Origin: JAHQVI01 sp963749875
Lineage (GTDB): Bacteria; Pseudomonadota; Alphaproteobacteria; Rhizobiales; Rhodomicrobiaceae
Reading direction: 5' to 3'
Assembly: GCA_963749875.1 (NCBI GenBank)
Contig: CAVVOX010000003.1
Location: forward strand, 248,001-312,000
Length of the DNA stretch: 64,000 nt
The position numbers and the translations under genes were made by a program. How positions within the stretch are numbered: the stretch's first letter is position 1; every line of letters starts with the position of its first letter. The notes beneath the pieces were generated by a model. That model was not told the DNA's origin, made no database searches, and worked only from the letters and a program-made list of their open reading frames with translations. Positions 41,432 through 50,856 of the stretch are shown here, in pieces.

Positions 41432-44128
41432 ATGACTCGCACGAACGAAATCCGATCGGCTTTTCTCAATTATTTCAAACGTCACGATCATGAGATCGTG
41501 TCGTCGAGCCCCCTTGTGCCGCAGAACGACCCGACATTGATGTTCACCAATGCCGGAATGGTGCAGTTCAAGAACGTCTTCACCGGTCTTGAGAAGCGTC
41601 ACTACAGCCGGGCCGTCACCTCGCAGAAATGCGTCCGCGCGGGCGGCAAGCACAACGATCTCGACAATGTCGGCTATACGGCGCGGCATCACACCTTCTT
41701 CGAGATGCTCGGTAATTTCTCCTTCGGCGACTATTTCAAGGACTTCGCGATCGAGCTGGCCTGGAACCTGATCACCAAGGAGTTCGGCCTCGACAAAAAG
41801 CGCCTGCTCGCCACGGTCTATGCCGAGGATGACGAGGCGTTCACGCTCTGGCGGAAGATCAGCGGCCTGCCCGAATCCCGCATCATCCGGATCGGCACGT
41901 CCGATAATTTCTGGGCCATGGGCGATACCGGCCCCTGCGGGCCATGTTCGGAGATCTTCTACGATCATGGCGAGGACATCCCCGGCGGCCCGCCCGGCAG
42001 CCCCGACGAGGATGGCGACCGTTTCATCGAGATCTGGAATCTCGTCTTCATGCAATATGAGCAGCTCACGCCGGAAAAGCGCGTGGACCTGCCGCGACCG
42101 TCGATCGACACGGGCATGGGGCTCGAGCGCATCGCAGCTGTGCTGCAGGGCGTGCATGACAATTACGATATCGACCTGTTCAAGGCGCTGATCGCGGCAT
42201 CGGTCGAGGCGAGCGGGGTGCCGTCCAAGGGCGATCATGCGACAAGTCACCGTGTCATCGCCGACCATCTGCGCGCGGTCAGCTTCCTGATCGCGGATGG
42301 CGTCCTGCCGTCCAATGAAGGCCGCGGCTATGTGCTGCGCCGGATCATGCGCCGCGCGATGCGTCACGCCCATCTGCTCGGCGCGCAGGAGCCGCTGATG
42401 TGGCGGCTGGTGCCGGCGCTCATTCGCGAAATGGGCCAGGCCTTTCCGGAGCTGATCCGCGCCGAGCCGCTGATCACCGAAACCCTGCAGCTTGAGGAGA
42501 CCCGCTTCCGCAAGACGCTGGAGCGCGGACTGACATTGCTGGACGAGGCGACGGGGGGGCTTGGCAAGGGCGATACGCTCTCCGGCGATGTCGCCTTCAA
42601 GCTTTACGATACTTACGGATTCCCCTTCGATCTCACCGAGGATGCGCTCAAGGCGCGCAATATCGGTATCGACCGGGAAGGCTTCGATGCCGCCATGGAG
42701 CGGCAACGCGCCGAGGCGCGCAAGGCCTGGGCCGGCTCGGGCGAGGCCGCGACCGAGCGCGTCTGGTTCGAGGTGCGCGAGCGCGCCGGCGCTACCGAAT
42801 TTCTCGGCTATGAGACCGAGAAGGCGGAAGGTTACATCGTCGCCATCGTGAAGGGCGGCAAGGAAATCAAGCAACTCAGAAAGGGCGAAGAGGGCGCGAT
42901 TATCGTCAATCAAACGCCCTTTTACGGCATGTCGGGCGGCCAGGTCGGCGATAAGGGCGAAATCCGCGGCGCGAAAGGCGCACTGTTCGCGGTCCGCGAC
43001 ACGGAGAAGAAGCTCGGTGACCTGTTCGTGCATATCGGCGCGGTCGAGAAGGGGCCGTTGAAGGTCGGCGATACGGTCGAGCTTGAGGTGGATCACACCC
43101 GCCGGACCGCGATCCGCGCCAACCACTCGGCGACCCATCTTGTGCATGAAGCCCTGCGGCAGGTGCTCGGCACGCACGTCGCGCAGAAGGGCTCGGCTGT
43201 AGAGCCCGGCCGGCTGCGCTTCGACTTCTCCCATCCCAAGCCGATGACGGCGGAAGAGATCCAGACCGTTGAAGACCTTGCCAATGCCATGGTCCTGCAG
43301 AATGAGGCGGTGGTCACGCGGCTGATGGCGGTCGATGAAGCCATCGAGTCCGGCGCCATGGCGCTGTTCGGGGAAAAATATGGCGATGAGGTGCGCGTCG
43401 TCTCGATGGGCACGGCGGTGGCGGGCGAGAAATCCAGCAAGCCCTATTCCATCGAGCTCTGCGGCGGCACCCATGTCCGGCGCCTGGGCGATATCGGCCT
43501 CATCAAGATCGTCGCCGAAAGCGCCGTCGCGGCCGGCGTGCGGCGCATCGAGGCGCTGACCGGCGCGGGCGCGCGCGCCTATCTGAGCGAACGGGACCGT
43601 TTGATCCGCAATGCGGCCGGCGCGCTGAAGGTCAAGCCGGAAGAGCTTCCCACGCGCCTCTCGGCTCTGGTCGAAGAAAAGCGCCGTCTCGAACGGGAAC
43701 TGACGGAAGCGAAAAAGGCGATCGCGCTTGGCGCCGGCGGCCCGGCCAGGGCGGACGGCGCCGATGTCCGGCAGATCGGCGACGTCAAGCTGATGGCGCG
43801 CACCGTTCAGGGCATTCCGCCGAAAGAGCTGCGCGGCCTCGTCGATGAGGGCAAGCGCAAGATCGAATCCGGCATCGTCGCCATCATCGGGGTCTCCGAG
43901 GAAGGCAAGGCTGGCATTGTCGTCGGCGTCACCGACGATCTCACCGGGGATTACAACGCGGTCGATCTCGTCCGGGCGGGGGCGGAAGCCCTCGGAGGGG
44001 CTGGCGGCGGCGGGCGCCCGGACATGGCGCAGGCCGGCGGTCCGGACGGCGCGAAAGCCGATGCGGCGCTGGCGGCAATTGAAAGCCGTGTCGCCGCAGG
44101 CGCGAAAAGCGTCGCCGCGCAGGCGTAA
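41432..44128 (+). CDS. alaS: Alanyl-tRNA synthetase
   Basis: The 898-residue enzyme charges tRNA-Ala. The class II core begins MTRTNEIRSAFLNYFKRHDH, with motif 2 at RAGGKHNDLDNVGYTARHHT and motif 3 in DTGMGLERIAAVLQG. The editing domain has the zinc motifs NHSATHLVH and CGGTHV, which clear Ser- and Gly-tRNA-Ala. The C-Ala domain closes the protein (GGAGGGGRPDMAQAGG). ATG 41432 gives the standard N-terminus. It sits directly downstream of recA, as in many bacteria. Confidence 0.97.
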   Translation: MTRTNEIRSAFLNYFKRHDHEIVSSSPLVPQNDPTLMFTNAGMVQFKNVFTGLEKRHYSRAVTSQKCVRAGGKHNDLDNVGYTARHHTFFEMLGNFSFGDYFKDFAIELAWNLITKEFGLDKKRLLATVYAEDDEAFTLWRKISGLPESRIIRIGTSDNFWAMGDTGPCGPCSEIFYDHGEDIPGGPPGSPDEDGDRFIEIWNLVFMQYEQLTPEKRVDLPRPSIDTGMGLERIAAVLQGVHDNYDIDLFKALIAASVEASGVPSKGDHATSHRVIADHLRAVSFLIADGVLPSNEGRGYVLRRIMRRAMRHAHLLGAQEPLMWRLVPALIREMGQAFPELIRAEPLITETLQLEETRFRKTLERGLTLLDEATGGLGKGDTLSGDVAFKLYDTYGFPFDLTEDALKARNIGIDREGFDAAMERQRAEARKAWAGSGEAATERVWFEVRERAGATEFLGYETEKAEGYIVAIVKGGKEIKQLRKGEEGAIIVNQTPFYGMSGGQVGDKGEIRGAKGALFAVRDTEKKLGDLFVHIGAVEKGPLKVGDTVELEVDHTRRTAIRANHSATHLVHEALRQVLGTHVAQKGSAVEPGRLRFDFSHPKPMTAEEIQTVEDLANAMVLQNEAVVTRLMAVDEAIESGAMALFGEKYGDEVRVVSMGTAVAGEKSSKPYSIELCGGTHVRRLGDIGLIKIVAESAVAAGVRRIEALTGAGARAYLSERDRLIRNAAGALKVKPEELPTRLSALVEEKRRLERELTEAKKAIALGAGGPARADGADVRQIGDVKLMARTVQGIPPKELRGLVDEGKRKIESGIVAIIGVSEEGKAGIVVGVTDDLTGDYNAVDLVRAGAEALGGAGGGGRPDMAQAGGPDGAKADAALAAIESRVAAGAKSVAAQA

Positions 44129-44151
44129 TACCCTCTCCGGATAATCCGTTC

Positions 44152-44244
44152 CGTAGGTTGGGTCGAGCCCCATGCGAGACTCAACAAACGGAGCACGCCA
44201 GACAGAGAGTTGTTGGGTCTGCGCTTCGCTTGACCCAACCTACA
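44152..44244. repeat. Palindromic repeat with GTAGGTTGGGTCGAG arms
   Basis: GTAGGTTGGGTCGAGC (about 44153-44168) is mirrored by GCTTGACCCAACCTAC (about 44228-44244), with inner matches ACTCAACAA / TTGTTGGGT. It lies right after alaS and could end its transcript. Repeats of this type are common in proteobacterial genomes. Confidence 0.7.
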
Positions 44245-44348
44245 AGGAAGCCGTCCTGCGGAGGCGGTATAAAGCAGGAGCTTTTCAGCAAAGTGCTGGA
44301 AGCGCTTCAACACTATCGATTGCCTGAGAACATATGCGCTTCGTTTGA

Positions 44349-45400
44349 GGCTCTGTCCGCGTTGAGTATGTGTTTCATCCAATGGCGGCGGCCAAGCAGT
44401 GCTCGGGCGCAAGGGAAGCAGCGGATTTTTCCAGCATTCGCCGCCAGCCGAGATAGTTGGGTAGATATTTCGTCGCCACGCCGTTGAAGCGGTTGAGCCA
44501 TTTCTTGAAGCGGCTGATATAGCTATTGACGGTCTGGATGTGCAGCACCTTTTCATGCACGTGCTCGCCGTGGCTGGCGAGGATCAGCTCGTATTCGATC
44601 GCTTCTGCCTTGGCGAAAGCGATCAGCGCCGGATCGCCGTCCATGCACAGCAGCACGTCAGTGTTCGAAACTGCTCCCTTCAAAACCGCGTTGACGGCGT
44701 CCTCCGAGCGATTGTGCAACACCGCATCCAGATGATGGCCGTAGCGGTCGCGGGCGATCAGGATCGGCGTTTGTTCGCTGGACAAGCCTGGCTTTTCAGC
44801 CTTGCCGCCGCGCTTCCTCGCCTTGCGCGGCAAGCGCCGCTCACCTTTCCGGCTTTGCAGAACGAAACATTCGTCGACCTCGACGATGCCGGTCAGCCGC
44901 TGGTCCTTAAGGTCTTTCTGCGCCTTCAAAAAACGATGCCTCCAGCGGAAGGACGTGCTCTTGTCGATCCCGGTCCGCACCGCCGCGGCGCGGACGGTCT
45001 CCGAGCCGTTGAGCGCTTCGGCGAATTTCAGCCAGCGGTCCCGCTTTCGAAGCCGGGCCAGCGGCGTGCCGGTCAGAGCGTTGAACGTCCTGGCGCAGGC
45101 CAGGCATTTGTAACGCCACAGACCCCGCGCCATACCATGGCGATGAATACGACGCCCCTTGCAATGCGGGCATTTCAGATCGGTCTGAAACTGGCCATCG
45201 ATGAGCTTTTGCGTTTCATTTCCAGCGCTCCGCTCGCGAAGAGTATCGATCAGCTTGCGGCCCTGCGCGGGCGTGAGTTCCGCGATAAGTTCCGCTAGCC
45301 GCTGTTTGAATTTTCGGTGCTCCATGATCGGTCTCCCTTAATGGGAACAAATCAGGAACTTGAGCTGCCGTCAATCCCCATACTCAGCGCGGACAGAGCT
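44349..45400 (-). mobile_element. Intact IS1595-family insertion sequence
   Basis: The 1052-bp element has terminal inverted repeats: left GGCTCTGTCCGCGTTGAGTA and right AGCTCTGTCCGCGCTGAGTA agree at 18 of 20 bases, continuing two more. It is flanked by a perfect 8-bp target duplication TCGTTTGA (44341-44348 and 45401-45408), as expected for this family. One transposase gene fills it. The intact duplication shows recent insertion without later rearrangement. Confidence 0.92.
44375..45325 (-). CDS. IS1595-family transposase (ISXO2-like)
   Basis: The 316-residue protein has an N-terminal zinc-binding part CPHCKGRRIHRHGMARGLWR followed by CLACARTFNALTGTPLA, and a helix-turn-helix (SETVRAAAVRTGIDKSTSFR). 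The ISXO2-like catalytic domain shows GIVEVDECFVLQS, LLCMDGDPALIAFA and HEKVLHIQTVNSYISRFKKW, with the DD(E/N)K-type residues. The frame is intact. It has no passenger gene. Confidence 0.92.
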   Translation of the reverse strand: MEHRKFKQRLAELIAELTPAQGRKLIDTLRERSAGNETQKLIDGQFQTDLKCPHCKGRRIHRHGMARGLWRYKCLACARTFNALTGTPLARLRKRDRWLKFAEALNGSETVRAAAVRTGIDKSTSFRWRHRFLKAQKDLKDQRLTGIVEVDECFVLQSRKGERRLPRKARKRGGKAEKPGLSSEQTPILIARDRYGHHLDAVLHNRSEDAVNAVLKGAVSNTDVLLCMDGDPALIAFAKAEAIEYELILASHGEHVHEKVLHIQTVNSYISRFKKWLNRFNGVATKYLPNYLGWRRMLEKSAASLAPEHCLAAAIG

Positions 45401-45436
45401 TCGTTTGAAGCGGCCTTTGGAATGCCGGCTTTGGCT

Positions 45437-45604
45437 AGCGCATCGGACCGAAAAGTGGCATCCACTTTTCGGGTAAATCCGATGCCAAAACAAACAGTTA
45501 GAGCGACGGTGCGGATTCCGATTAAGGGTCCGGCGCTCTAGCGCAACGCGCGTCCAAGCATGTCCCCGCGAAGGCGGGGATGGACGCGGGAACAGTTGCG
45601 CTCG
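45437..45604. repeat. Mosaic palindromic repeat R3 + R1
   Basis: R3 (45437-45540) with CATCGGACCGAAAAGTGG and its complement is followed at once by R1 (45538-45603) with inner hairpin GTCCCCGCGAAGGCGGGGAT. After R1 comes CTCGCCTTTTGATCTAGG, a linker whose R2 partner is reduced to GATCTA. Confidence 0.85.
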
Positions 45605-45655
45605 CCTTTTGATCTAGGATGTGCTTATCCCGTGGATCGCCGCCGCGCGGCCCGC

Positions 45656-46975
45656 TCAGTTGGCCGCCTTAGCCGCCGGCTTCAGCTCCTTGATACGCTG
45701 CTCATAGGATTTCCGGATGCATGGCGCATCGGCTGCGCAGGCATTTCGCTGCTTCAGCCATTCGCGCTGCGCCTTCTGCAGGCGGACGCCGTCATCCCGG
45801 CTGGCGCGGCCAAAGCTGCGGAAATAGAGTTCGGAAAGTTCGACGTCGAGCCGCGCCAAAGCTGCATTGTTGCAGATGACTTGCTCTGTTTGCCCCTGAT
45901 CCTCCTGGCAATTGAAGCTCGGGGCGATCCGCGGCTGAGACATCTCGGAGCGGGCGTCGGCAGGCGCCGGCGCACTCGGCTCTTTCGGCTTCCCTTTCGA
46001 GAGCTTTGCAATCATGGTCTCCGCAATGGTCACATAGCGGCCATTGGGAAATTCCTCGACATAGCTCTTCAGCAGCCCGACGTCGCCCAAATTCCGGACG
46101 CTCTCCCAGTACAGCCGATCATCTTCCCCGTTTGGTCTTGTCGCTGCGGTCGAATTGGGAATGATTCGGCTTTCCTGCGGCTGGGCGGCGGACATATTGG
46201 CGCGCTGGAACTGGAAGCGATGCTCCAGCCGCAGCCACATTTCCGGCAATTGCTGGTTTCGCGTCGCTTCCCGGACGTCGCGCCGCACCTCGCGGAAGAC
46301 ATCCTCAATCGATGCAGACGGGCTTTCGATGTGATTGAGCAGCGCGACCGTAAACGGGCTGTGCGCACCGCGGCCGTCGGCGGCGACATCTCCGGGGGCT
46401 GTGGCGAACAGAATGACGGACTCCCTGCCGACCGGTGCCATGACGCTCAGACCTCTTGCAACATCGGCCGAACGCGATGCCGGTCCGAGCGAACGCGCGA
46501 GCTCGGTGGCGAGTGGATTGTTTCGGCAGGCGTCCAGAATGACGATGTTCAACCTGACCGACCGCGCCATTTCCTCGGCAATCCGGTCAATCGGGGTCAT
46601 CTGAAACTTGACGTAGATGGCGCTTTCCGCCCTGGCATCGACCGGGACCAGATAGTTTCGGCCCTCGAAGCTAAGGCCATGTCCGGCGTAAAACAGCAGC
46701 GCCACATCGGCCCCTTGAAGCAGCTTTGCAAATTCGCTCAAAGGCTGCGCCATCTCGCTTTGCGTCACATCGAGGGCGAGAACGACATCGAAGCCGAGCC
46801 GCTTCAATGCGGCTGCGATGGCCCGCGCATCATTGGCCGGATTGGCAAGGGGCGCGGTATGGACGTAATTGGAGTTGCCGATGACAAGCGCGACCCTGCG
46901 CTCGGCCAGGGAAGCGCCTGACGAAAGCAGGATGGCCCCGACACAGATAAGCGTGCGCAAAGTGATAGAGTGCAT
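45656..46975 (-). CDS. Exported caspase-like protease with LprI-like C-terminus
   Basis: The 439-residue protein has a signal peptide (residues 1-24, ending ASLAE) and a peptidase C14 (caspase) domain: RRVALVIGNSNYVHTAPLAN, catalytic H99 in LLFYAGHGL and catalytic C150 in VILDACRNNP. A linker with a short repeat-like segment follows. The last 85 residues match the LprI/DUF1311 type: CQEDQGQTEQVICNNAALAR, LDVELSELYF, QREWLKQRNAC and CIRKSYEQRI. Caspase-like proteins of this layout occur in Rhizobiales; targets are unknown. ATG 46975 is chosen because the signal follows it at once. Confidence 0.88.
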   Translation of the reverse strand: MHSITLRTLICVGAILLSSGASLAERRVALVIGNSNYVHTAPLANPANDARAIAAALKRLGFDVVLALDVTQSEMAQPLSEFAKLLQGADVALLFYAGHGLSFEGRNYLVPVDARAESAIYVKFQMTPIDRIAEEMARSVRLNIVILDACRNNPLATELARSLGPASRSADVARGLSVMAPVGRESVILFATAPGDVAADGRGAHSPFTVALLNHIESPSASIEDVFREVRRDVREATRNQQLPEMWLRLEHRFQFQRANMSAAQPQESRIIPNSTAATRPNGEDDRLYWESVRNLGDVGLLKSYVEEFPNGRYVTIAETMIAKLSKGKPKEPSAPAPADARSEMSQPRIAPSFNCQEDQGQTEQVICNNAALARLDVELSELYFRSFGRASRDDGVRLQKAQREWLKQRNACAADAPCIRKSYEQRIKELKPAAKAAN

Positions 46976-47088
46976 GTCTTTGCCCCCATCGCCCATACGG
47001 GCGACCCCAAAACGAACCCCATCACCCTTCACGGGAAGGATGCCGACAGCCGGCATTATTGCGGACCGTCTGGCCCGTGTAAATCGGC

Positions 47089-48303
47089 CTATTGCATCGC
47101 CTTCTGCAGATTTTCGTCGATCTTGTCGATGAAGTCTTCCGTCGATAGCCACGCCTGGTCGTCGCCGACGAGCAGCGCCAGATCCTTGGTCATGGAACCA
47201 GCCTCGATCGTATCGACGACGACCTTTTCGAGCGTCTCGGCGAAGCGGGCGAGCTCGGCATTGTCATCCAGCTTGGCGCGGTGCTTCAGACCGCGCGACC
47301 AGGCAAAGATCGACGCGGTCGAATTGGTCGAGGTCGGATTGCCCTTCTGATGCTCGCGGTAATGCCGCGTGACGGTCCCATGCGCCGCCTCCGCCTCCAC
47401 CGTCTTGCCGTCCGGCGACATCAGAACGCTGGTCATCAGACCGAGCGACCCATAGCCCTGCGCAATGATATCGGACTGCACGTCGCCATCATAGTTCTTG
47501 CAGGCCCAGACGAAGCCGCCCGACCATTTCAGCGCCGCCGCCACCATGTCGTCAATCAGGCGGTGCTCATAGGTGATCTTCTTCGCCGCGAATTTGTCCT
47601 TGAACTCGGCCTCATAGATTTCGGCAAAGATGTCCTTGAAACGCCCGTCATAGGCTTTGAGGATGGTGTTCTTCGTCGACAGATAGAGCGGGTAGCCGCG
47701 CGAGAGCGCGTAATTCATGCTGGCGCGGGCGAAATCGCGGATCGAGCCGTCGAGATTGTACATCGCCATGGCGACGCCGCTGTCGGGGAAATCGAAGACC
47801 TCATGCTCGATCGTCTCGCTGCCGTCCGCCGCCTGCCACCGGATGATCATCCGGCCCTTGCCCGGTACCCTGAAATCGGTGGCGCGATACTGGTCGCCGA
47901 AGGCGTGACGGCCGACGATGATCGGCTGGGTCCAGCCGGGAACGAGGCGGGGGATGTTCTTGCAGATGATCGGCTCACGGAAGATGACGCCGCCCAGAAT
48001 GTTGCGGATCGTCCCGTTGGGCGACCGCCACATCTTCTTCAGGCCGAACTCCTCGACGCGCGCCTCGTCCGGGGTGATCGTTGCGCATTTGATGCCGACG
48101 CCGTGCTCCTTGATCGCGTTGGCGGCATCCACCGTCACCTGATCGTCGGTCGCATCGCGGTTCTCGACGGACAAATCATAATAGAGCAGGTTGACGTCCA
48201 GATAGGGATGGATGAGCTTGTCTTTGATAAGTTGCCAGATGATGCGGGTCATTTCGTCGCCGTCGAGCTCGACGACAGGGTTGGCTACTTTGATTTTGCC
48301 CAT
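47089..48303 (-). CDS. icd: Isocitrate dehydrogenase (NADP+)
   Basis: The 404-residue enzyme is the eukaryote-like dimeric NADP-dependent form found in Rhizobiales. It converts isocitrate to 2-oxoglutarate in the citric acid cycle. It shows VVELDGDEMTRIIWQLIKDK, the substrate loop KKMWRSPNGTIRNILGG, the metal site in YDGDVQSDIIAQGYGSLG and the NADP region AAHGTVTRHYREHQKG. ATG 48303 matches the normal N-terminus MGKIKVANPVVE. It is divergent from the trmJ-like gene and convergent with nothing; the caspase gene follows about 110 bases downstream. Confidence 0.96.
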   Translation of the reverse strand: MGKIKVANPVVELDGDEMTRIIWQLIKDKLIHPYLDVNLLYYDLSVENRDATDDQVTVDAANAIKEHGVGIKCATITPDEARVEEFGLKKMWRSPNGTIRNILGGVIFREPIICKNIPRLVPGWTQPIIVGRHAFGDQYRATDFRVPGKGRMIIRWQAADGSETIEHEVFDFPDSGVAMAMYNLDGSIRDFARASMNYALSRGYPLYLSTKNTILKAYDGRFKDIFAEIYEAEFKDKFAAKKITYEHRLIDDMVAAALKWSGGFVWACKNYDGDVQSDIIAQGYGSLGLMTSVLMSPDGKTVEAEAAHGTVTRHYREHQKGNPTSTNSTASIFAWSRGLKHRAKLDDNAELARFAETLEKVVVDTIEAGSMTKDLALLVGDDQAWLSTEDFIDKIDENLQKAMQ

Positions 48304-48408
48304 AATGATCCTCAAACCTGCTATGTAAGACGCGGCTGATCGCCAGCCTGTGCAATGCACCATAATCGAGCCGTGAATGCGCGCCAAGTCGCCTAAAGGT
48401 GAGTCTTC

Positions 48409-49242
48409 GTGGAAAATAGCGAGCCGTCGGCACCGAAGAGCGAGAGCGGGGGCCGGAACGGACGGCCGGCGCCACCGGCCGTGATCCTCGTCGAGCCGCA
48501 GCTTGGCGAGAACATCGGCCAGGCCGCTCGCGCCATGGCCAATTTCGGTCTGACCGATCTGCGTCTGGTTGCGCCCCGTGACGGCTGGCCGAACGAGAAA
48601 GCGCTGGCCAACGCCGCCGGCGCCTCGGCGATTGTGGAAAAAGCCAAGGTTTTTTCCACAGTGGAGCAGGCCATCGCCGACCTCCATTATCTCGCGGCAA
48701 CGACCGCGCGCATCCGTGAAATGATCAAGCCGGTCGCGACGCCCGAAAGCGCCGTGCGCGAATTTGCCGGCAGAGCGGCGAGAGGCGAGCGGTGCGGCGT
48801 GCTCTTCGGGCGCGAGCGTTCGGGGCTGGAAAATGATGAGGTTTCGCTTGCAGATACGATCGTCATCGCCCCGGTCGATCCTCATTTCGCTTCGCTCAAT
48901 CTGGCGCAGGCGGTGCTGCTGATCGGCTATGAGTGGCGGAAACTGACGGCGGGCGGATCGCTCGGACGGGCGACACAATTCGACGGTCCGGCGCGTGAGG
49001 GGCTAGCGCTAAATCGATGCATTCCGGCCACAGGTGAGGAGCTTCTGCATTTCTTTTCACATATCGAAACAGAATTGTCCGAAGCGGGCTTTTTCAAAAC
49101 TGACGGGAAACGGTCAAACATGATACGAAATATCCGCAATATGTTTCTGCGGGCGTCTCTGACCTCTCAAGAGGTGAGCACTTTGAGAGGGATGGTGACA
49201 GCATTGACCAGATTGAGGCGATCGCGCCACAGGGTGGAGTAA
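48409..49242 (+). CDS. tRNA/rRNA 2'-O-methyltransferase, TrmJ-like
   Basis: The 277-residue SPOUT methyltransferase (TrmH family, TrmJ branch) shows motif 1 PAVILVEPQLGENIGQAARA, motif 2 GVLFGRERSGLENDEVS and motif 3 IVIAPVDPHFASLNLAQAVL, which forms the knotted SAM site. TrmJ methylates position 32 of tRNAs. Start GTG 48409 has AGGTGAG upstream. The N-terminal 23 residues are a polar extension. The exact substrate is inferred from family. Confidence 0.85.
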   Translation: MENSEPSAPKSESGGRNGRPAPPAVILVEPQLGENIGQAARAMANFGLTDLRLVAPRDGWPNEKALANAAGASAIVEKAKVFSTVEQAIADLHYLAATTARIREMIKPVATPESAVREFAGRAARGERCGVLFGRERSGLENDEVSLADTIVIAPVDPHFASLNLAQAVLLIGYEWRKLTAGGSLGRATQFDGPAREGLALNRCIPATGEELLHFFSHIETELSEAGFFKTDGKRSNMIRNIRNMFLRASLTSQEVSTLRGMVTALTRLRRSRHRVE

Positions 49243-49339
49243 CGGGGTCACAGCTGTCATAGTTATGCCGCCTTTATGGTATTGCGGTTGCGTTGAGAGA
49301 GTGGCAGTTTTCGGCCCGCGCAAGACGACAGGGCAGGGG

Positions 49340-49939
49340 ATGCAAATGATCAAGTTGAGACGATTGGGATCTATCATCGGGCTGTTGGCCGGGCTCGCAT
49401 TCGCTGCGGCCGCAACGGCTCAGACCAGCGCCGCTTCGAAGGGCGACAAGGAGTCCGGCGGCAACGACCAGCTGAGTGCGAAATCGGTTCGGCTGATCAC
49501 CGGCTTTGCACTGACGACCATTCCTAGCGAGATCAAGCAGCCTGACGGCACAGTTCTGAAAATCGACACGAAGAATCTCAAGAACATCCTCGTTCCCCTC
49601 GAGGACGCCCGCCGCATCATTCTGGTTGCCCGCAATTCGGCGCATGCCCAGATGTGCGACATGCCCGAGCTTCAGGCGGAAAATTATCTGGCCATGATGC
49701 GTCAGGAGCATGCCAAGAAGAAATGGTCCAAGGAGCAGATGCTCTTCATCAACCGGCTGCATCTGTTCACGGTGATGTGGCTCACCGGCAATGTGCGCTT
49801 CCTGGAAAAGGACGGCAAGAAGGAGCCTCAGGTCATCGCCGAGCCGGATAAGAACAAAAAGAAAGAATGCAGCGCCGAAGAGAAAGAGAAGGTCAAGGCC
49901 AATATCGAGGCCTTCCTCAAGACGGTGCAGAAATCTTAA
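49340..49939 (+). CDS. Exported hypothetical protein, 199 aa
   Basis: The product begins MQMIKLRRLGSIIGLLAGLA, a signal peptide cut after ATAQT. The mature part has VRLITGFALTTIPSEIKQPD, KILVPLEDARRIILVARNSA-like strands and YLAMMRQEHAKKKWSKEQML with helices; it ends in a Lys/Glu-rich helix. No named domain is recognised, but the even codon use supports a real gene. ATG 49346 is an alternative start. A terminator follows 60 bases after the stop. Confidence 0.6.
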   Translation: MQMIKLRRLGSIIGLLAGLAFAAAATAQTSAASKGDKESGGNDQLSAKSVRLITGFALTTIPSEIKQPDGTVLKIDTKNLKNILVPLEDARRIILVARNSAHAQMCDMPELQAENYLAMMRQEHAKKKWSKEQMLFINRLHLFTVMWLTGNVRFLEKDGKKEPQVIAEPDKNKKKECSAEEKEKVKANIEAFLKTVQKS

Positions 49940-49998
49940 GGCGTGTCAGCGCAAGGCGGCGTTGACAGCGCGCTGCGAGTTCAGCTATCAAAAGTGCA

Positions 49999-50021
49999 GG
50001 CGGGCCATCGGTCCGCCTTTT
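49999..50021 (+). terminator. Intrinsic terminator before rpsD
   Basis: GGCGGGCC (49999-50006) pairs with GGTCCGCC (50010-50017) around ATC, followed by TTTTCTC. It ends the transcript of the exported-protein gene. Confidence 0.8.
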
Positions 50022-50150
50022 CTCATGCCTGTGGCGGCAGAAAATTGAGATGCCGCCTGTCGTTCTCCGGATGAAATTCGCTCGGTCGAAGCCGGAGAAA
50101 GAAGGAGGGCATGGTCAATTTGTCCAATCTCATTGGTTTTGGAGACAAAC

Positions 50151-50768
50151 ATGACCAAGCGCGTTAGCGCCAAACACAAGATCGACCGCCGTCTCGGCGA
50201 GAATATCTGGGGCCGGCCGAAAAGCCCGGTCAATAAGCGCGAATACGGTCCCGGCCAGCATGGTCAGCGCCGCCGCGGCAAGCCGTCCGACTTCGGCGTG
50301 CAGCTTCGCGCCAAACAGAAGCTCAAAGGCTATTACGGCAATATCACCGAGCGCCAGTTCAGAAAGATTTACGCCGAGGCGACGCGCCTGAAGGGCGATA
50401 CCTCAGAAAATCTGATCGGCCTGCTCGAACGGCGCCTCGACGCTATCGTCTACCGGGCCAAATTCGTGCCGACCGTCTTTGCCGCACGCCAGTTCGTGAG
50501 CCACGGCCATGTGATGGTCAACGGCAAGCGCGTGAACATTCCGAGCTACCGTTGCCGCCCGGGCGATGTCATCGAAATCAAGGAAGGTTCGCGCGAAATG
50601 ATCCTGGTTCTGGAGGCCGCGCAGAGCGGCGAGCGCGATGTGCCGGACTATATCGATGCGGACCATTCCAAGATGAAGGCGACCTTCGCGCGTGTGCCGC
50701 AGCTTTCGGATGTGCCTTATCCGGTGCGCATGGAGCCGAATCTGGTGATCGAGTACTATTCGCGCTGA
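50151..50768 (+). CDS. rpsD: 30S ribosomal protein S4
   Basis: The 205-residue protein begins MTKRVSAKHKIDRRLGENIW; S4 helps start 16S rRNA folding. The S4 RNA-binding domain is seen as LLERRLDAIVYRAKFVPTVF, AARQFVSHGHVMVNGKRVNI and PSYRCRPGDVIEIKEGS. GGAG lies 8 bases before ATG 50151. An in-frame codon at 50133 is upstream of that site and not needed. As in other alphaproteobacteria rpsD stands alone rather than in the alpha operon. Confidence 0.97.
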   Translation: MTKRVSAKHKIDRRLGENIWGRPKSPVNKREYGPGQHGQRRRGKPSDFGVQLRAKQKLKGYYGNITERQFRKIYAEATRLKGDTSENLIGLLERRLDAIVYRAKFVPTVFAARQFVSHGHVMVNGKRVNIPSYRCRPGDVIEIKEGSREMILVLEAAQSGERDVPDYIDADHSKMKATFARVPQLSDVPYPVRMEPNLVIEYYSR

Positions 50769-50856
50769 CGGTCGCGGCCGGCTGCGGGTGTCTTCGGCGC
50801 TCCGCTATATCTTCTGCGAATCGCTCTGTGCCTTCCCTGGCCAAGCGGGGAGGCAC

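Noticed and set aside
40964..44173. 1069-codon reverse-strand frame opposite alaS and the recA end
   Set aside because: The forward strand encodes full-length AlaS with all motifs; the reverse frame is an effect of high GC codon use.
44349..46975. IS1595 and the caspase-like gene as a defence island
   Set aside because: Apart from the protease no defence gene (nuclease, NLR-type ATPase, reverse transcriptase, effector) is present, and the flanks are housekeeping genes.
47089..48978. Extended icd frame with 225 extra N-terminal codons
   Set aside because: The extra part lies opposite the trmJ-like gene, and the family N-terminus begins at 48303.
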